Source: Candidatus Omnitrophota bacterium (GTDB lineage: Bacteria; Omnitrophota; Gorgyraeia; B26-G9). Taken from it: DNA of 43,641 nucleotides. Under the pieces are notes generated by a model. The model saw nothing but the letters and a program-made list of their open reading frames with translations. It ran no database searches and was not told the origin of the DNA. Below, piece after piece: positions 16,046 to 24,987 of this stretch. The position numbers and the translations under genes were made by a program. The stretch covers positions 1 through 43,641 of the forward strand of contig JACQZH010000030.1 of NCBI GenBank assembly GCA_016213925.1. The letters run 5' to 3'. Within the stretch, counting starts at the first letter, position 1, and each line of letters starts with the position of its first letter.

Positions 16046-19000
16046 ATGTCAAATTTTATTTTGAGGCGTTTAAATAAGGTTGTTTCTTTAATTATTGCGC
16101 AAGTATTTTTAATAACTAGTCTCTCATGGGCAGCACCAGGAGGGACTTTTTCTTTAATAGGCGAGGACAATACGCTTTCTCCGACCATACAGGTCGGACA
16201 GTCGCCATTTCTCGTGGGATTTCAAAACGCGGCGCAGGCTGATGCGTCTTTTTCCCAGAATGTTTTAAGAGATGGATTTGTTGCGGTTGATCCGATTTTG
16301 GTTGAAGGGCTTGAGAGCGTAGAGGTTGCGGAAACGCTTTCTGAGGCGAATTCTCTTGAAGGGCCGATTGAAAGTAAAGTTGATTTAATGCACGCGCAGA
16401 ATATGGCTGCCATAGAAGTGCTTAAATGGATTAATACTGTCGGTAGCAGGTTTGCAAAAGAGAAGGCAGACGGAGCCGGGGCCAGGTGGACGCGCCATTA
16501 TTATAATCAGGGAATTCCTTGGATGAGGGGTACTGTTGTTATTGGCGAAGGCGAACGCGATAAAGCAGCGATGTTGTATATTGGGGAAGAAGTTGGTGGA
16601 GCATATAATACGACCCAGGAAGACAGTGATTCTATTGAGGTTGATATTGCCGGCGATGTGGTTGAACTTACCAACGGGATTGTGAAAACTGGTATTCTGG
16701 GAACGGTTTCTGTTGCTTCATATTCAGAAAAAGGCGGAACGCTTAACGCACCGGATATTTATATGACTAAGTGGGCAGTCGGGCCGGCGGCGAAAGGCTG
16801 CGGGATAAGCACAGAATTAAGCCTGGAAGAAAACCTAAGCCGAATCGCGGATAAATTAGGTAAAGAAGTAAGCGGCTTAAGGGGAACGATGCTTTTCAGA
16901 GAAAGGCATGTCGCGTGGCTGGTGAAATTTTTTGATGCAGGAATTCAAATGAACGCGCAGGAAGACAAAGAATTATCCGCACTAATTAACGCGTATAAAG
17001 AATTTCAATCACATAAGAAACAGTATCTTGGAAACGCAAAAGGTACTTCTTCGGAAGCAGACGCTTTATTAAAATTAAAAGAAGTAAAAGCAGAGCTAAT
17101 TAAGGCGTATAAGGCTTTAGATAAAAAAGTTAAAGCAGCGGGAAAATATAGAATCGGGAATTTTTATCTTTTGGCGGATGGTGATCTTATGCCGGTATGG
17201 GCAATGGAAAGCGTTGAAAAAGGAGAGATAGATTTTTTAACCGGTGCCGGCGGCGCTCCTGAAGCGGTATTGGCAGCAAGCGCTGTTGAGACAATGGGCG
17301 GTGAAATGGTTGCGCGTCTTTGCGCTTATGAAATTTTAAAGGAAACGGCTAGTTCCGATAATCCGCTGGATTGGCCTGATGTTGATGAGGATTGGAATAA
17401 ATTTAATGATAAAGAATTGGCAAGGCTTGCTGGTTTCGGTTATGATAGCCCGGAAACTTTAGGCGCGGCAAGAACTTCTAAAGAATTGATTAGCGGAAAA
17501 GATGTGGTTTTTATTGCCACTGCTATAAAAGACAGCCCTTGGTTAAAAAATTTAAAAGGCGTCAGCTTTGATGCTCAAACCGGATTAATAACTGTTTATA
17601 CTCTTAGGGCGACAAAGTCGGGAGATAAAAAGATATGGAAGTTTAGTTATAAAACTCCGGCTACTGAATTAAAGGCAAAGTTGGCAGTAGAAGATAATGA
17701 GGTTAATAAGGCGGAATTACGTTATCAATTAAGCTCGGTTTATGGCCGCGTCGGCCGGTTGGATTTAGCCATGGGAGAAATCAGGCAGGCGGTTAGTACA
17801 GCAGGAGTGAGTGCGGATAATTTAAATAAATATCAGGCGGCGTTGTATTTTTATCAAGCTAAGATGGCTTTATTGCAGGAAAAAGATCAAGAAGTAAGGG
17901 CGTTGGGGCTGCTTGAAGCAGCTTATAAGGTCTATCACAAAGATGAAGTGAGAGCCAGAGAATTAAGCGCTGAGCTTGCTGAATTTATGGCGGATAATTT
18001 AGCGAAAACCAAAGATTATGTTAAAGCGGTAGAATATTATCGTCATGCTTTGCGCCTTTTCCCGGAGAATGAACCTTTACTTGATAAAATCAGAAAAACA
18101 GAAGATTCCCTTAGAAAACAGCAGCAAAGCAAGGGAAAGGTTCTTGCAGTTGATACTTTGGAATTCAGCGGATTACGCGGGCGTGATTTATTTGACGCAT
18201 TGGAAGCTACAGAGGCAGGAAGGAAGATGATAGTACCTGCGTTTAATATACGTGTAGCGGACTTAAGCTACGCGGGTATAATCAGGGCGGCAAAAGCAAA
18301 AGGAAGCATAATTGAATTTCAAAAAGCAAAGAGCGAATTAGGATACACGCATAGGGATAAGAAAGCGATTCTTCATAATATTTATGAATTTGCGCAGGAA
18401 GTAAGGGAAGCATGCGCCAAAGAAGGGTTTAATGATTTTATAATTAAGGGAGATCATTTAACGACAAAAGTTGATGAAGCGTTTCTGACTGATAAGGCAG
18501 CGCAGGAGGCGGTTAAGGGATTGTTTGACCGAATTTTAGCGACAAAAGATAAGGCAGCGAGGAAATATATATTCCTTAACGCGTTGGAAGATAAAAAATT
18601 CATGGCTAACGCAAATACGGCTAATGCAATGAAAGTTATAAAAGAAGTATTTGATATGATTTTGGCGGAAGTTGACGCAGGGTATAGCGTGTTCGCGATA
18701 GACGCTTCATGGATGCCGATGCCGTTGAATGTGCGGATTACGGCGTTTTTCCATGGGATGATACCTGCGGACCGCGCAATAGTTGAAGGAGAAGTGGGAG
18801 AGATTGACGGGAATAACAACTCTACTCCTGCGGACGCGGTGGAATTTTTAACCGGCGTAAGATACGCGGAAGAGATTGAAGTAAGCAATCCGAAGACAGG
18901 GGAAAAAAGGATAGTTGCAAGCACCTCGGAGATTAAAAAGGGAGAAGAGATAGATGATGCTAAGCTGGTAAAAGATGCGGCAGGTAATTATGTGGAACTT

Positions 19001-21643
19001 TACCGCGGAGAAGGTTTAATAAACTTTATAGCAGCTGAAGAATTTATCAGAAATATAGCGGTAAAGAACGGTTCAGCGCATGGCAACCAGTTTGACGAGA
19101 ACAATAATCCGATACCGACGAAGCTTAAACCAAGGCTGACGAAATCGATACATGATACGGTAAATGAATTCATGAAGCCGTATGGGATTAAGGTTAGGGT
19201 AGTCCAGCATGGAATAACCGGGACTCCTCTTGAGAATATGCAGGATTTAAGGCGTGTAGGCATCCGTTCCGGGCATGTGGGAACGCAGTGGCAAAACCTT
19301 GTCTGGGATGAGCTGATACCGGCAGCAAAGGAAAATACGGAAGTAATGAAAGTGGTGGAAGAAATCCTGACCTGGACGGCGAATCTTTTCGGTAAAAAGT
19401 ATTTAAGCGAAGCCGACCAGACGCCGGAAAGAATCAAGGAATTAGTAAAAAGATATATTGCGCAGTACGGCCAAGCGAAGATGGAAGCGAGCGATAAGGC
19501 GTTTGACAAACTAATTTCCAAAGAGATAAAGAACGCCAACGGCCCGTTTACTGATCAATTAAAGGCATTGCCGCAGTGGTTAAAGGACAGGATTAATAAT
19601 GCGACTCAGAAGTCTGCGGAAGAATATTTTGACGCTTTCAAAAGTACGGGAGCCGCGCAATTGGTAGTGGAATATTTAACCACAGAAGATTATATAAGAG
19701 ATACTTTTGGCTCCTTGGTATTTACTGCCGAGCAATACGCTCAAAAACGCGGAATCAGCAATGAAGAAGCCCAAAGAAGACTGGAAACAGCGTGGCGGAA
19801 CTTTGATAATATTGATCGTGTGAAATTAAGTAACGGAAATAAAGGTTACTGGTATAATTCAATCGGTGTTGCTATTCAGCTTGGCTCAAACACAATGCCG
19901 AAAGATATTCCAGCCGGAGCAGCGATGAGGGTTATTGTCGGGCATTCCGCGGTAATGGAAAGAGGGATGACTGTTGCACAAAAGAAAGCGCAGTTAGACG
20001 CATTCCGTGACACCGGATATAAGATTATCTTTCCGTTCGGCGATTTCCCGGAAACCCTTAAAGGGGTTGATTACTTAAAAGGCGGGCAGCGTAAATTCGC
20101 CGTAACATTTGAAACAATAAAAGAACAAGCAAGATTATTTGGCGGAGAATACGCGGAATTATTCGCGGATGCCTCTGATGTAGAAGGTATGCGGTTTGTT
20201 AGTGAGTTGAGAACTGAATATGCCGATTACTATAGTACTCTGCAATCTGTTGTAACTGCTGGCATGAAAAAGATGCTGGCGGATGGAGCAAAAGATGAGA
20301 AAGCAGTAGCGCTTGTTTTAGATGCTAGGGGACGCGCTCAAATTAATGTTGCTAATTTGATACTTAGGCAATATCCGGAGCATGGACAGCGTATCTTGAA
20401 GGAATTAAACGTAGAAAATTATTTTCTAACAGTAGAAGATTTTAAACTATATGTCGAAGGCAAGGCGCAGATTCCAGAGCTGGATAAATTTATAAGCAAT
20501 GTGAATGAATTTATCTTAGATGATCTTGCGATGGTCAAAGAACTGATCATTAAAGAGATTTCTACGGTACATGATATCAACAGCCAGATAAGAGCTTTAT
20601 TCAAAGATGTTCCAGTAGAGCAGGTTTTACATCAGATAAAAGAATCTTATGAGCCGGTAGAAGGTATCAAAACTGTAGCGATTTCTAACCAATTACAGGT
20701 ATTGCGTAAAGAAAAGATGATCCAGGAATTGGTGCAAACAAGTATTCCTAGGCAAACAACCCAGGCGCAGGCAATAGAGATTGCTAAGGCTTTAGGGTAC
20801 ACGCAATTATCAGATGTGCAAGGCGAGCATTTAAAACAAAAGCTTGATACTTTGCGTGCTGTTTATAAAGAAAAATTGGAAGCTAAGATTATCTATGGCG
20901 GAGGCGCTAATGCTGCTAATTTTAAAGAAGTAAGCGGAATATGGGGCAATGCCGGAGCTTTTATCGGACGGGCGATTCTTGACGTTAAGGACTCTGTTAA
21001 AATAGCGGTTTCCGCGGCTAGAGCACCGGGACGTCCTGATGTAATAATGAATTTTAAAGCAGAAAGAGACGGGTCTTTAAAAGAATGGATGGATGCTTTA
21101 AAGGCAGCTAATATTGATTTGGCAAAAGATGTGAAGGTCACTTTAGGGGTATTACTGCATGACGCGGTTCTGACAATGCGCCAGTTGCAGGGTATAGACG
21201 TAAGTGATTTACTGGAAGACCAGAGCCAAGCGAAGTTTGGTTTTACTATTGATGCCAGAACAGCTGAAGTTGGAACTGAGCCGGCAGATATAAAATTAAA
21301 AGGTCCGACTTCTGGCAACATTCGTGCAGAATTTTTATCTAAACTGGGTGTTAAAACTGTGGTTATTGACGGTATGCAGTCAAAAGATACTGTTATGATG
21401 CAAGTGAGAAATTTAGTTAAAGCTGGTATTGACGTTGTTATTGTGCATAAAGACGCGGAAGACGGATTCACAGTTGACCGCGATAAGATAGTGGGTACCG
21501 GCAAGATTGATATCGTAACTTCTTTTGACTCAAGCAAAACTACTCCTATTGGTGAACTTAGGACAACAGCGGCAGTAGCTAAGATGCTTAGTTTAGTTAA
21601 TCTTAATCAAGAGCCGGTAGTTTTAGTCGGACGGGCAATTTAA
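16046..21643 (+). CDS. exported multi-enzyme fusion: GlpX fructose-1,6-bisphosphatase + TPR-like linker + class II fructose-bisphosphate aldolase + triosephosphate-isomerase-like segments
   Basis: One uninterrupted 1865-aa ORF. Residues 1-33 form a Sec signal peptide (basic start, hydrophobic core, SWA-AP cleavage site). About 108-530 is class II FBPase: GTVVIGEGERD (162-172), LNAPDIYM, LLADGDL, TGAGGAPE (399-406), VVFIATAIKD (487-496). The usual metal motif DPxEGT reads DIAGDVVE, so activity is uncertain. About 545-690 is helical and TPR-like. About 705-1200 is class II aldolase: VPAFNI (730), Asp803-His804 in GDHLTT, VEGEVGEIDG (913), His1012 in SAHG and His1055 in QHGITGTP, so the catalytic Asp and three zinc His are in place. 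About 1270-1655 is TPI-like: IVGHS with His1300, SYEPV with Glu1536, and YGGGANAANF plus GAFIGRAILD. A second TPI-like N-terminal half occupies about 1670-1865. Ribosome site AGGAAAGGGG. Start and frame are secure; catalysis is inferred. Confidence 0.9.
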   Translation: MSNFILRRLNKVVSLIIAQVFLITSLSWAAPGGTFSLIGEDNTLSPTIQVGQSPFLVGFQNAAQADASFSQNVLRDGFVAVDPILVEGLESVEVAETLSEANSLEGPIESKVDLMHAQNMAAIEVLKWINTVGSRFAKEKADGAGARWTRHYYNQGIPWMRGTVVIGEGERDKAAMLYIGEEVGGAYNTTQEDSDSIEVDIAGDVVELTNGIVKTGILGTVSVASYSEKGGTLNAPDIYMTKWAVGPAAKGCGISTELSLEENLSRIADKLGKEVSGLRGTMLFRERHVAWLVKFFDAGIQMNAQEDKELSALINAYKEFQSHKKQYLGNAKGTSSEADALLKLKEVKAELIKAYKALDKKVKAAGKYRIGNFYLLADGDLMPVWAMESVEKGEIDFLTGAGGAPEAVLAASAVETMGGEMVARLCAYEILKETASSDNPLDWPDVDEDWNKFNDKELARLAGFGYDSPETLGAARTSKELISGKDVVFIATAIKDSPWLKNLKGVSFDAQTGLITVYTLRATKSGDKKIWKFSYKTPATELKAKLAVEDNEVNKAELRYQLSSVYGRVGRLDLAMGEIRQAVSTAGVSADNLNKYQAALYFYQAKMALLQEKDQEVRALGLLEAAYKVYHKDEVRARELSAELAEFMADNLAKTKDYVKAVEYYRHALRLFPENEPLLDKIRKTEDSLRKQQQSKGKVLAVDTLEFSGLRGRDLFDALEATEAGRKMIVPAFNIRVADLSYAGIIRAAKAKGSIIEFQKAKSELGYTHRDKKAILHNIYEFAQEVREACAKEGFNDFIIKGDHLTTKVDEAFLTDKAAQEAVKGLFDRILATKDKAARKYIFLNALEDKKFMANANTANAMKVIKEVFDMILAEVDAGYSVFAIDASWMPMPLNVRITAFFHGMIPADRAIVEGEVGEIDGNNNSTPADAVEFLTGVRYAEEIEVSNPKTGEKRIVASTSEIKKGEEIDDAKLVKDAAGNYVELYRGEGLINFIAAEEFIRNIAVKNGSAHGNQFDENNNPIPTKLKPRLTKSIHDTVNEFMKPYGIKVRVVQHGITGTPLENMQDLRRVGIRSGHVGTQWQNLVWDELIPAAKENTEVMKVVEEILTWTANLFGKKYLSEADQTPERIKELVKRYIAQYGQAKMEASDKAFDKLISKEIKNANGPFTDQLKALPQWLKDRINNATQKSAEEYFDAFKSTGAAQLVVEYLTTEDYIRDTFGSLVFTAEQYAQKRGISNEEAQRRLETAWRNFDNIDRVKLSNGNKGYWYNSIGVAIQLGSNTMPKDIPAGAAMRVIVGHSAVMERGMTVAQKKAQLDAFRDTGYKIIFPFGDFPETLKGVDYLKGGQRKFAVTFETIKEQARLFGGEYAELFADASDVEGMRFVSELRTEYADYYSTLQSVVTAGMKKMLADGAKDEKAVALVLDARGRAQINVANLILRQYPEHGQRILKELNVENYFLTVEDFKLYVEGKAQIPELDKFISNVNEFILDDLAMVKELIIKEISTVHDINSQIRALFKDVPVEQVLHQIKESYEPVEGIKTVAISNQLQVLRKEKMIQELVQTSIPRQTTQAQAIEIAKALGYTQLSDVQGEHLKQKLDTLRAVYKEKLEAKIIYGGGANAANFKEVSGIWGNAGAFIGRAILDVKDSVKIAVSAARAPGRPDVIMNFKAERDGSLKEWMDALKAANIDLAKDVKVTLGVLLHDAVLTMRQLQGIDVSDLLEDQSQAKFGFTIDARTAEVGTEPADIKLKGPTSGNIRAEFLSKLGVKTVVIDGMQSKDTVMMQVRNLVKAGIDVVIVHKDAEDGFTVDRDKIVGTGKIDIVTSFDSSKTTPIGELRTTAAVAKMLSLVNLNQEPVVLVGRAI

Positions 21644-21663
21644 GTAACATACTAAAAATAAAA

Positions 21664-21720
21664 AGCTGCAAGTTTCAGGTTTCAAATTTTAATTGTTGCC
21701 TGTGACTTGCAGTTTTTTTT
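21664..21720 (+). terminator. terminator of the giant gene, built from a 7-bp-periodic repeat
   Basis: CTGCAAGTTTCAGG (21666-21679) pairs with CCTGTGACTTGCAG (21699-21712) with two mismatches and is followed by eight T. The same stretch splits into 7-base steps gcaagtt/tcaggtt/tcaaatt/ttaattg/ttgcctg. The minus-strand gene ends next to it, so it may serve both directions. Confidence 0.78.
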
Positions 21721-22339
21721 ATCGCTTTCTTTTAAAGCTAAATATTCCGGATAAACCGATAAGCCACATAATAAATGCGGATGGTTCGGGGATGGTATTG
21801 GCGTATCCCGGAGTCCCGTAGTCTCCTTGCCCGAAAATATATTCCGGACTTTGAGGTGTGGCAATCCAATTTGCCGGATTATTTAACTCGCCGTTTCCGG
21901 TATAAGCGATTGATTGCCCTGAAAACAAGGGCCAAGAAGCAGTATAATCTATACGGCTTATTTCTTCTGCGCCGGTATTTTCCAGAATTAGCTCATCTGC
22001 CGTATTGCTAAGCTGAAAACTGCTGTAAATATAATCAGGATTGTACCCGCCGTTTAAACCGGTATCCGCATTTCTTCCTAAAACCAGAAATCCAAACGCG
22101 GGAATTACCAAAGGGCCGTTGTTGTTTATCTGGTGATAATTAGTATCAATATCCCGTATTATCCATTGATTAATATCAACAGCAAGATTTTCAGGATTGT
22201 ATAACTCGATCCATTCTCCGTAAGTATCTGAAGAAGCGTTGGGGTCAATCATTGCTTCATTTATTATAACTGCCGCCTGTGAATACGCGCTTAAAAGCAA
22301 GCAAAAAGCTAAAACAAGTACAGTTTTAAGTATTTTCAT
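21719..22339 (-). CDS. lamin-tail-domain protein with PEP-CTERM sorting signal
   Basis: The protein starts with a signal peptide (MKILKTVLVLAFCLLLSAYSQA), continues with a lamin-tail domain (VIINEAMIDPNAS, GEWIELYNP, LVLGRN, GTPGYAN) and ends with a PEP-CTERM tripartite tail: IPEP, a hydrophobic stretch and FKRKR. PEP-CTERM proteins are sorted by exosortase and usually go with exopolysaccharide production, which fits the polysaccharide genes further right. The ORF track starts at GTG 22348, but GGAGG lies 8 bases before ATG 22339, so I use that start, giving 206 aa. The target is probably the cell surface. Confidence 0.9.
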   Translation of the reverse strand: MKILKTVLVLAFCLLLSAYSQAAVIINEAMIDPNASSDTYGEWIELYNPENLAVDINQWIIRDIDTNYHQINNNGPLVIPAFGFLVLGRNADTGLNGGYNPDYIYSSFQLSNTADELILENTGAEEISRIDYTASWPLFSGQSIAYTGNGELNNPANWIATPQSPEYIFGQGDYGTPGYANTIPEPSAFIMWLIGLSGIFSFKRKR

Positions 22340-22467
22340 AATCCACACCTCCCGATTTTTTTAGCGGTTAATATTTAAAAATTATTTTACTAAAATAAAA
22401 TATTTTTTTCAATCTAAAAAAATAATACTGATGCCTTAATTTTTAAAAAAGCATGCGATTTTGTGCC

Positions 22468-22496
22468 TTGACAAATTCCGGATTAGCGGGTAAACT
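22468..22496 (+). promoter_or_regulatory. promoter of the VGIGT-repeat gene leader
   Basis: TTGACA (22468-22473) and TAAACT (22491-22496) are 17 bases apart. Transcription would start near 22503, giving a leader of about 145 nt up to the terminator. Confidence 0.65.
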
Positions 22497-22569
22497 TTTA
22501 TAGTACTTTGTTTTGTTGCTTAAAAGGCCATGTGATAATGGTTTTAAGACAATATATGGGGTGGGAGAG

Positions 22570-22632
22570 ATGCAAAATGCGCATAAACAATGTGTTACGC
22601 TAAACTTTAATCTGTTAGAAAAGGTTTTCTAA
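22570..22632 (+). CDS. putative 20-residue leader peptide
   Basis: ATG at 22570 follows ggggtgggagag, a plausible ribosome site. The 20 codons read MQNAHKQCVTLNFNLLEKVF, and the TAA lies inside the 3' arm of the terminator hairpin. No run of a single amino acid codon is evident, so the inducing signal, if any, is unclear. A chance ORF is possible. Confidence 0.4.
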   Translation: MQNAHKQCVTLNFNLLEKVF

Positions 22633-22648
22633 CAGATTTTTTATTTTT
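22609..22648 (+). terminator. perfect 14-bp intrinsic terminator in the leader of the VGIGT-repeat gene
   Basis: aatctgttagaaaa (22609-22622) and ttttctaacagatt (22625-22638) are perfect complements separated by GG, followed by ttttattttt. The next gene starts 32 bases later behind ggaggag, so read-through must be allowed for that gene to be expressed from the upstream promoter. Confidence 0.85.
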
Positions 22649-22680
22649 GACAATACGACAAAGGGAAAGAGGAGGAGAAA

Positions 22681-23571
22681 ATGGGAAAAATAGTAATTTG
22701 TGTGTTAGTAGTTTTTATGTTGGCAGTAACCGTAACATCCTATGCACAGCAAGGGGATTTGATTGTAAATGGAAAACTTGGTGTGGGTACGGAAAATCCC
22801 GCTAATTTACTTACAATAAGTAATGCGCAGCCCAGATTTGAAATAATTGAAAATGATGCCTCCGCGGATAACGGGAGATGGTTAATACAGGGCCATGCCG
22901 AAAATCTTTATCTTTCAACTACAAATGATGCGGGAAATTTAGATAAGACTTGGATGCGGGTTGAAAGGACTGGTTTAGACATTGATAGAGTAGTTATTCC
23001 TGAAGGTAACGTTGGTATCGGGACGTCGACTCCGTCCAGTCTGCTTACAATAAGTAATGCGCAACCCAGATTTGAAATAATTGAAAATGATGTAGCTCCG
23101 GATAATGGAAAATGGTTAATTATGGGCCATGCCGAAAATCTTTATTTTTCAACTACAAATGACGCGGGAAATTTAGATATTACTTGGATGCGTGTTGAGA
23201 GAACCGGTATAAATGTTGACAGGGTAATAATACCTGCAGGCAACGTCGGTATTGGCACGGCAAATCCTATAGGGAAATTAGATGTTAACGGCTCTATTTA
23301 TCAAAGAGGAAGCCAATTGCATGCTGACTATGTTTTTGAACCAAAATATAAATTAGAAAGCATTGAAGATCATTCGGATTTTATGTGGAAAAACAAACAT
23401 CTTAAATCTGTTCCGAAAGCTAGTGTGGACGAAAACGGCCTGGAGGTTGTCGAATTCGGAAATAGAAACAAAGGCGTTGTTGAAGAATTAGAAAAAGCGC
23501 ATATTTATATTGAGCAACTCAATGAACGCATAAAAGCATTGGAAGATAAGATAGTGTTATTAGAAAAATAA
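22681..23571 (+). CDS. exported VGIGT-repeat (tail-fibre-like) protein with C-terminal coiled coil
   Basis: A signal peptide (ending SYAQQG, about residue 22) is followed by two near-identical tandem blocks of about 83 residues, each with LLTISNAQPRFEIIEND and NLYxSTTNDAGNLD, and joined by GNVGIGTSTP. A third GNVGIGTANP leads into KLDVNGSIYQRG. The C-terminus has DHSDFMWKNKHLKSVP and a coiled coil (VVEELEKAHIYIEQLNERIKALEDK). This pattern is common in phage-fibre-like surface proteins with a chaperone-type C-terminus; a peptidase S74 catalytic motif is not clear. It likely trimerises on the cell surface, but the ligand is unknown. Confidence 0.78.
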   Translation: MGKIVICVLVVFMLAVTVTSYAQQGDLIVNGKLGVGTENPANLLTISNAQPRFEIIENDASADNGRWLIQGHAENLYLSTTNDAGNLDKTWMRVERTGLDIDRVVIPEGNVGIGTSTPSSLLTISNAQPRFEIIENDVAPDNGKWLIMGHAENLYFSTTNDAGNLDITWMRVERTGINVDRVIIPAGNVGIGTANPIGKLDVNGSIYQRGSQLHADYVFEPKYKLESIEDHSDFMWKNKHLKSVPKASVDENGLEVVEFGNRNKGVVEELEKAHIYIEQLNERIKALEDKIVLLEK

Positions 23572-23589
23572 TCGTGAAAGAGGTTTTGT

Positions 23590-24972
23590 ATGAAAAACAG
23601 GTGGCAGGTTTGGTTATTGGCAGTGATATTTTTAGAGCTGATGAGTTGTAAGGAAGTTTGTTTTGGATTTAAATCTGGAGAGTTGATATCGGAAGAAGCC
23701 TATAAATATGGACGTTTTGAAGTGCGGATGAAATCAGCAAGAGGGAGTGGGTTAGTCTCGTCCTTTTTTACTTTCAATGATCACGCAGCTGATAATATTC
23801 AGTGGTGGAATGAGATTGACATAGAATTACTGGGTAAATATGAAGATATAGCGCATTTCAATATTATAAAGTATTATGCGGAGCAATTTCCCTATGTTCA
23901 GTCTGTAAGTTTTGACCCGCATGCTGACTTCCATGTTTATTCTTTTGAATGGACTCCTGATGGAGTAAGATGGTTTATCGACGGGGTATTAGTTTTTACA
24001 GATTATTATTACTACGCGAAACAATTAACCGAATATCAAAAAATTATGATGAACCTTTGGATGTCAACTGATGTTTGGCAAGAAATTGATCCTGGTAATT
24101 TGATTGTGGATAACCCTAATATTTTGCCTGTTTATGCTTATTACGACTGGGTTAAATATTATAGTTACAACGGACAAACGGGAACTTTTTCATTGGAATG
24201 GGTAGAAGATTTCAATACGGCTGCTGAAGTTTTAACTCGCTGGAATCCATCAGAAAAAGCAGGATTCTGGGGGAGTAACAGTGATTTTGAACCGGAGAAT
24301 GTTTTTTTTCATAAAGATGGATATCTGGTGTTGATATGCGATGATTTGCCTGACGATATTATTCCGGGAATACCTGGGCCAGATGAAATTATTTTAGCGA
24401 ATCCTCAGGAATTAGAATTTACAGCTGGTGCTGGAAACCGTAAAAGTTTTATTATCGAGAATGCGGTAGAGCAGAGCAATGTATACTGGAGTGCGTCAAC
24501 TAACAAAATGTTTTGGATAACAGGTATTTACCCTATCCAAGGCGGTCCGATTTCGTTGCATCAAACTTATCCGGTCACAATGTGGATAAACAGGCAAGGA
24601 TTAAGCGATGGGTTGCATGAAGGAATAATCACATTTACTGGCGGCGGTAAAAAAACAAATGTTTTGGTTAAAGTATGGATTCAGGGTGGGGGAAGTTTAA
24701 AATCAATTAGAAGTTTTCCCTCAATTAGTTATTATGATGATCTGGGCAGCGCATATTTTAATAGTCTTGATAATGCGATTATTCAAACTAAAAGTGAATA
24801 TTTTGGTAAAGATTTTATAGCAGATCAGAATAAAGTTGTTAGATTGTCGGGTGGATACGATGCTTTTTATGATGTGAACGCTAATGGGAATAGCATATTA
24901 AAATCGATGAAAGTGCTAAATGGTAAAATCATTATTGAGTCAGGAAAATATATAGTAGGGTTACCTAAGTAG
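23590..24972 (+). CDS. exported GH16-family glycoside hydrolase with C-terminal BACON-like domain
   Basis: After a signal sequence (possibly lipoprotein at Cys20 in LMSC, an imperfect lipobox) comes a beta-jelly-roll with NEIDIELLG, the GH16 catalytic ExDxxE (Glu75, Asp77, Glu79). YGRFEVRMKSARGSG, HVYSFEWTPDGVRWFIDG and MNLWMS are all typical of lichenase/laminarinase-like GH16 enzymes. Residues about 270-365 look like an Ig-like/BACON domain and the last ~90 residues are unassigned. Substrate would be a beta-glucan-type polysaccharide, inferred from family only. It follows the VGIGT gene by 18 bases. Confidence 0.86.
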   Translation: MKNRWQVWLLAVIFLELMSCKEVCFGFKSGELISEEAYKYGRFEVRMKSARGSGLVSSFFTFNDHAADNIQWWNEIDIELLGKYEDIAHFNIIKYYAEQFPYVQSVSFDPHADFHVYSFEWTPDGVRWFIDGVLVFTDYYYYAKQLTEYQKIMMNLWMSTDVWQEIDPGNLIVDNPNILPVYAYYDWVKYYSYNGQTGTFSLEWVEDFNTAAEVLTRWNPSEKAGFWGSNSDFEPENVFFHKDGYLVLICDDLPDDIIPGIPGPDEIILANPQELEFTAGAGNRKSFIIENAVEQSNVYWSASTNKMFWITGIYPIQGGPISLHQTYPVTMWINRQGLSDGLHEGIITFTGGGKKTNVLVKVWIQGGGSLKSIRSFPSISYYDDLGSAYFNSLDNAIIQTKSEYFGKDFIADQNKVVRLSGGYDAFYDVNANGNSILKSMKVLNGKIIIESGKYIVGLPK

Positions 24973-24987
24973 AAACTTATTAAACCT

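Larger units (their letters stand above)
22340..22680. other. divergent intergenic region with leader RNA
   Basis: It holds an AT-rich stretch next to the PEP-CTERM gene, then a promoter, a hairpin (CTTAAAA/TTTTAAG at 22519-22548), a 20-codon leader ORF and a strong terminator hairpin before the VGIGT-repeat gene. Confidence 0.7.

Noticed and set aside
18454-21537. Long minus-strand ORFs inside the giant gene (for example 18454-18924, 19000-19539, 20893-21537)
   Set aside because: They are antisense shadows of a strongly coding plus-strand frame with recognisable domains and have no family motifs.
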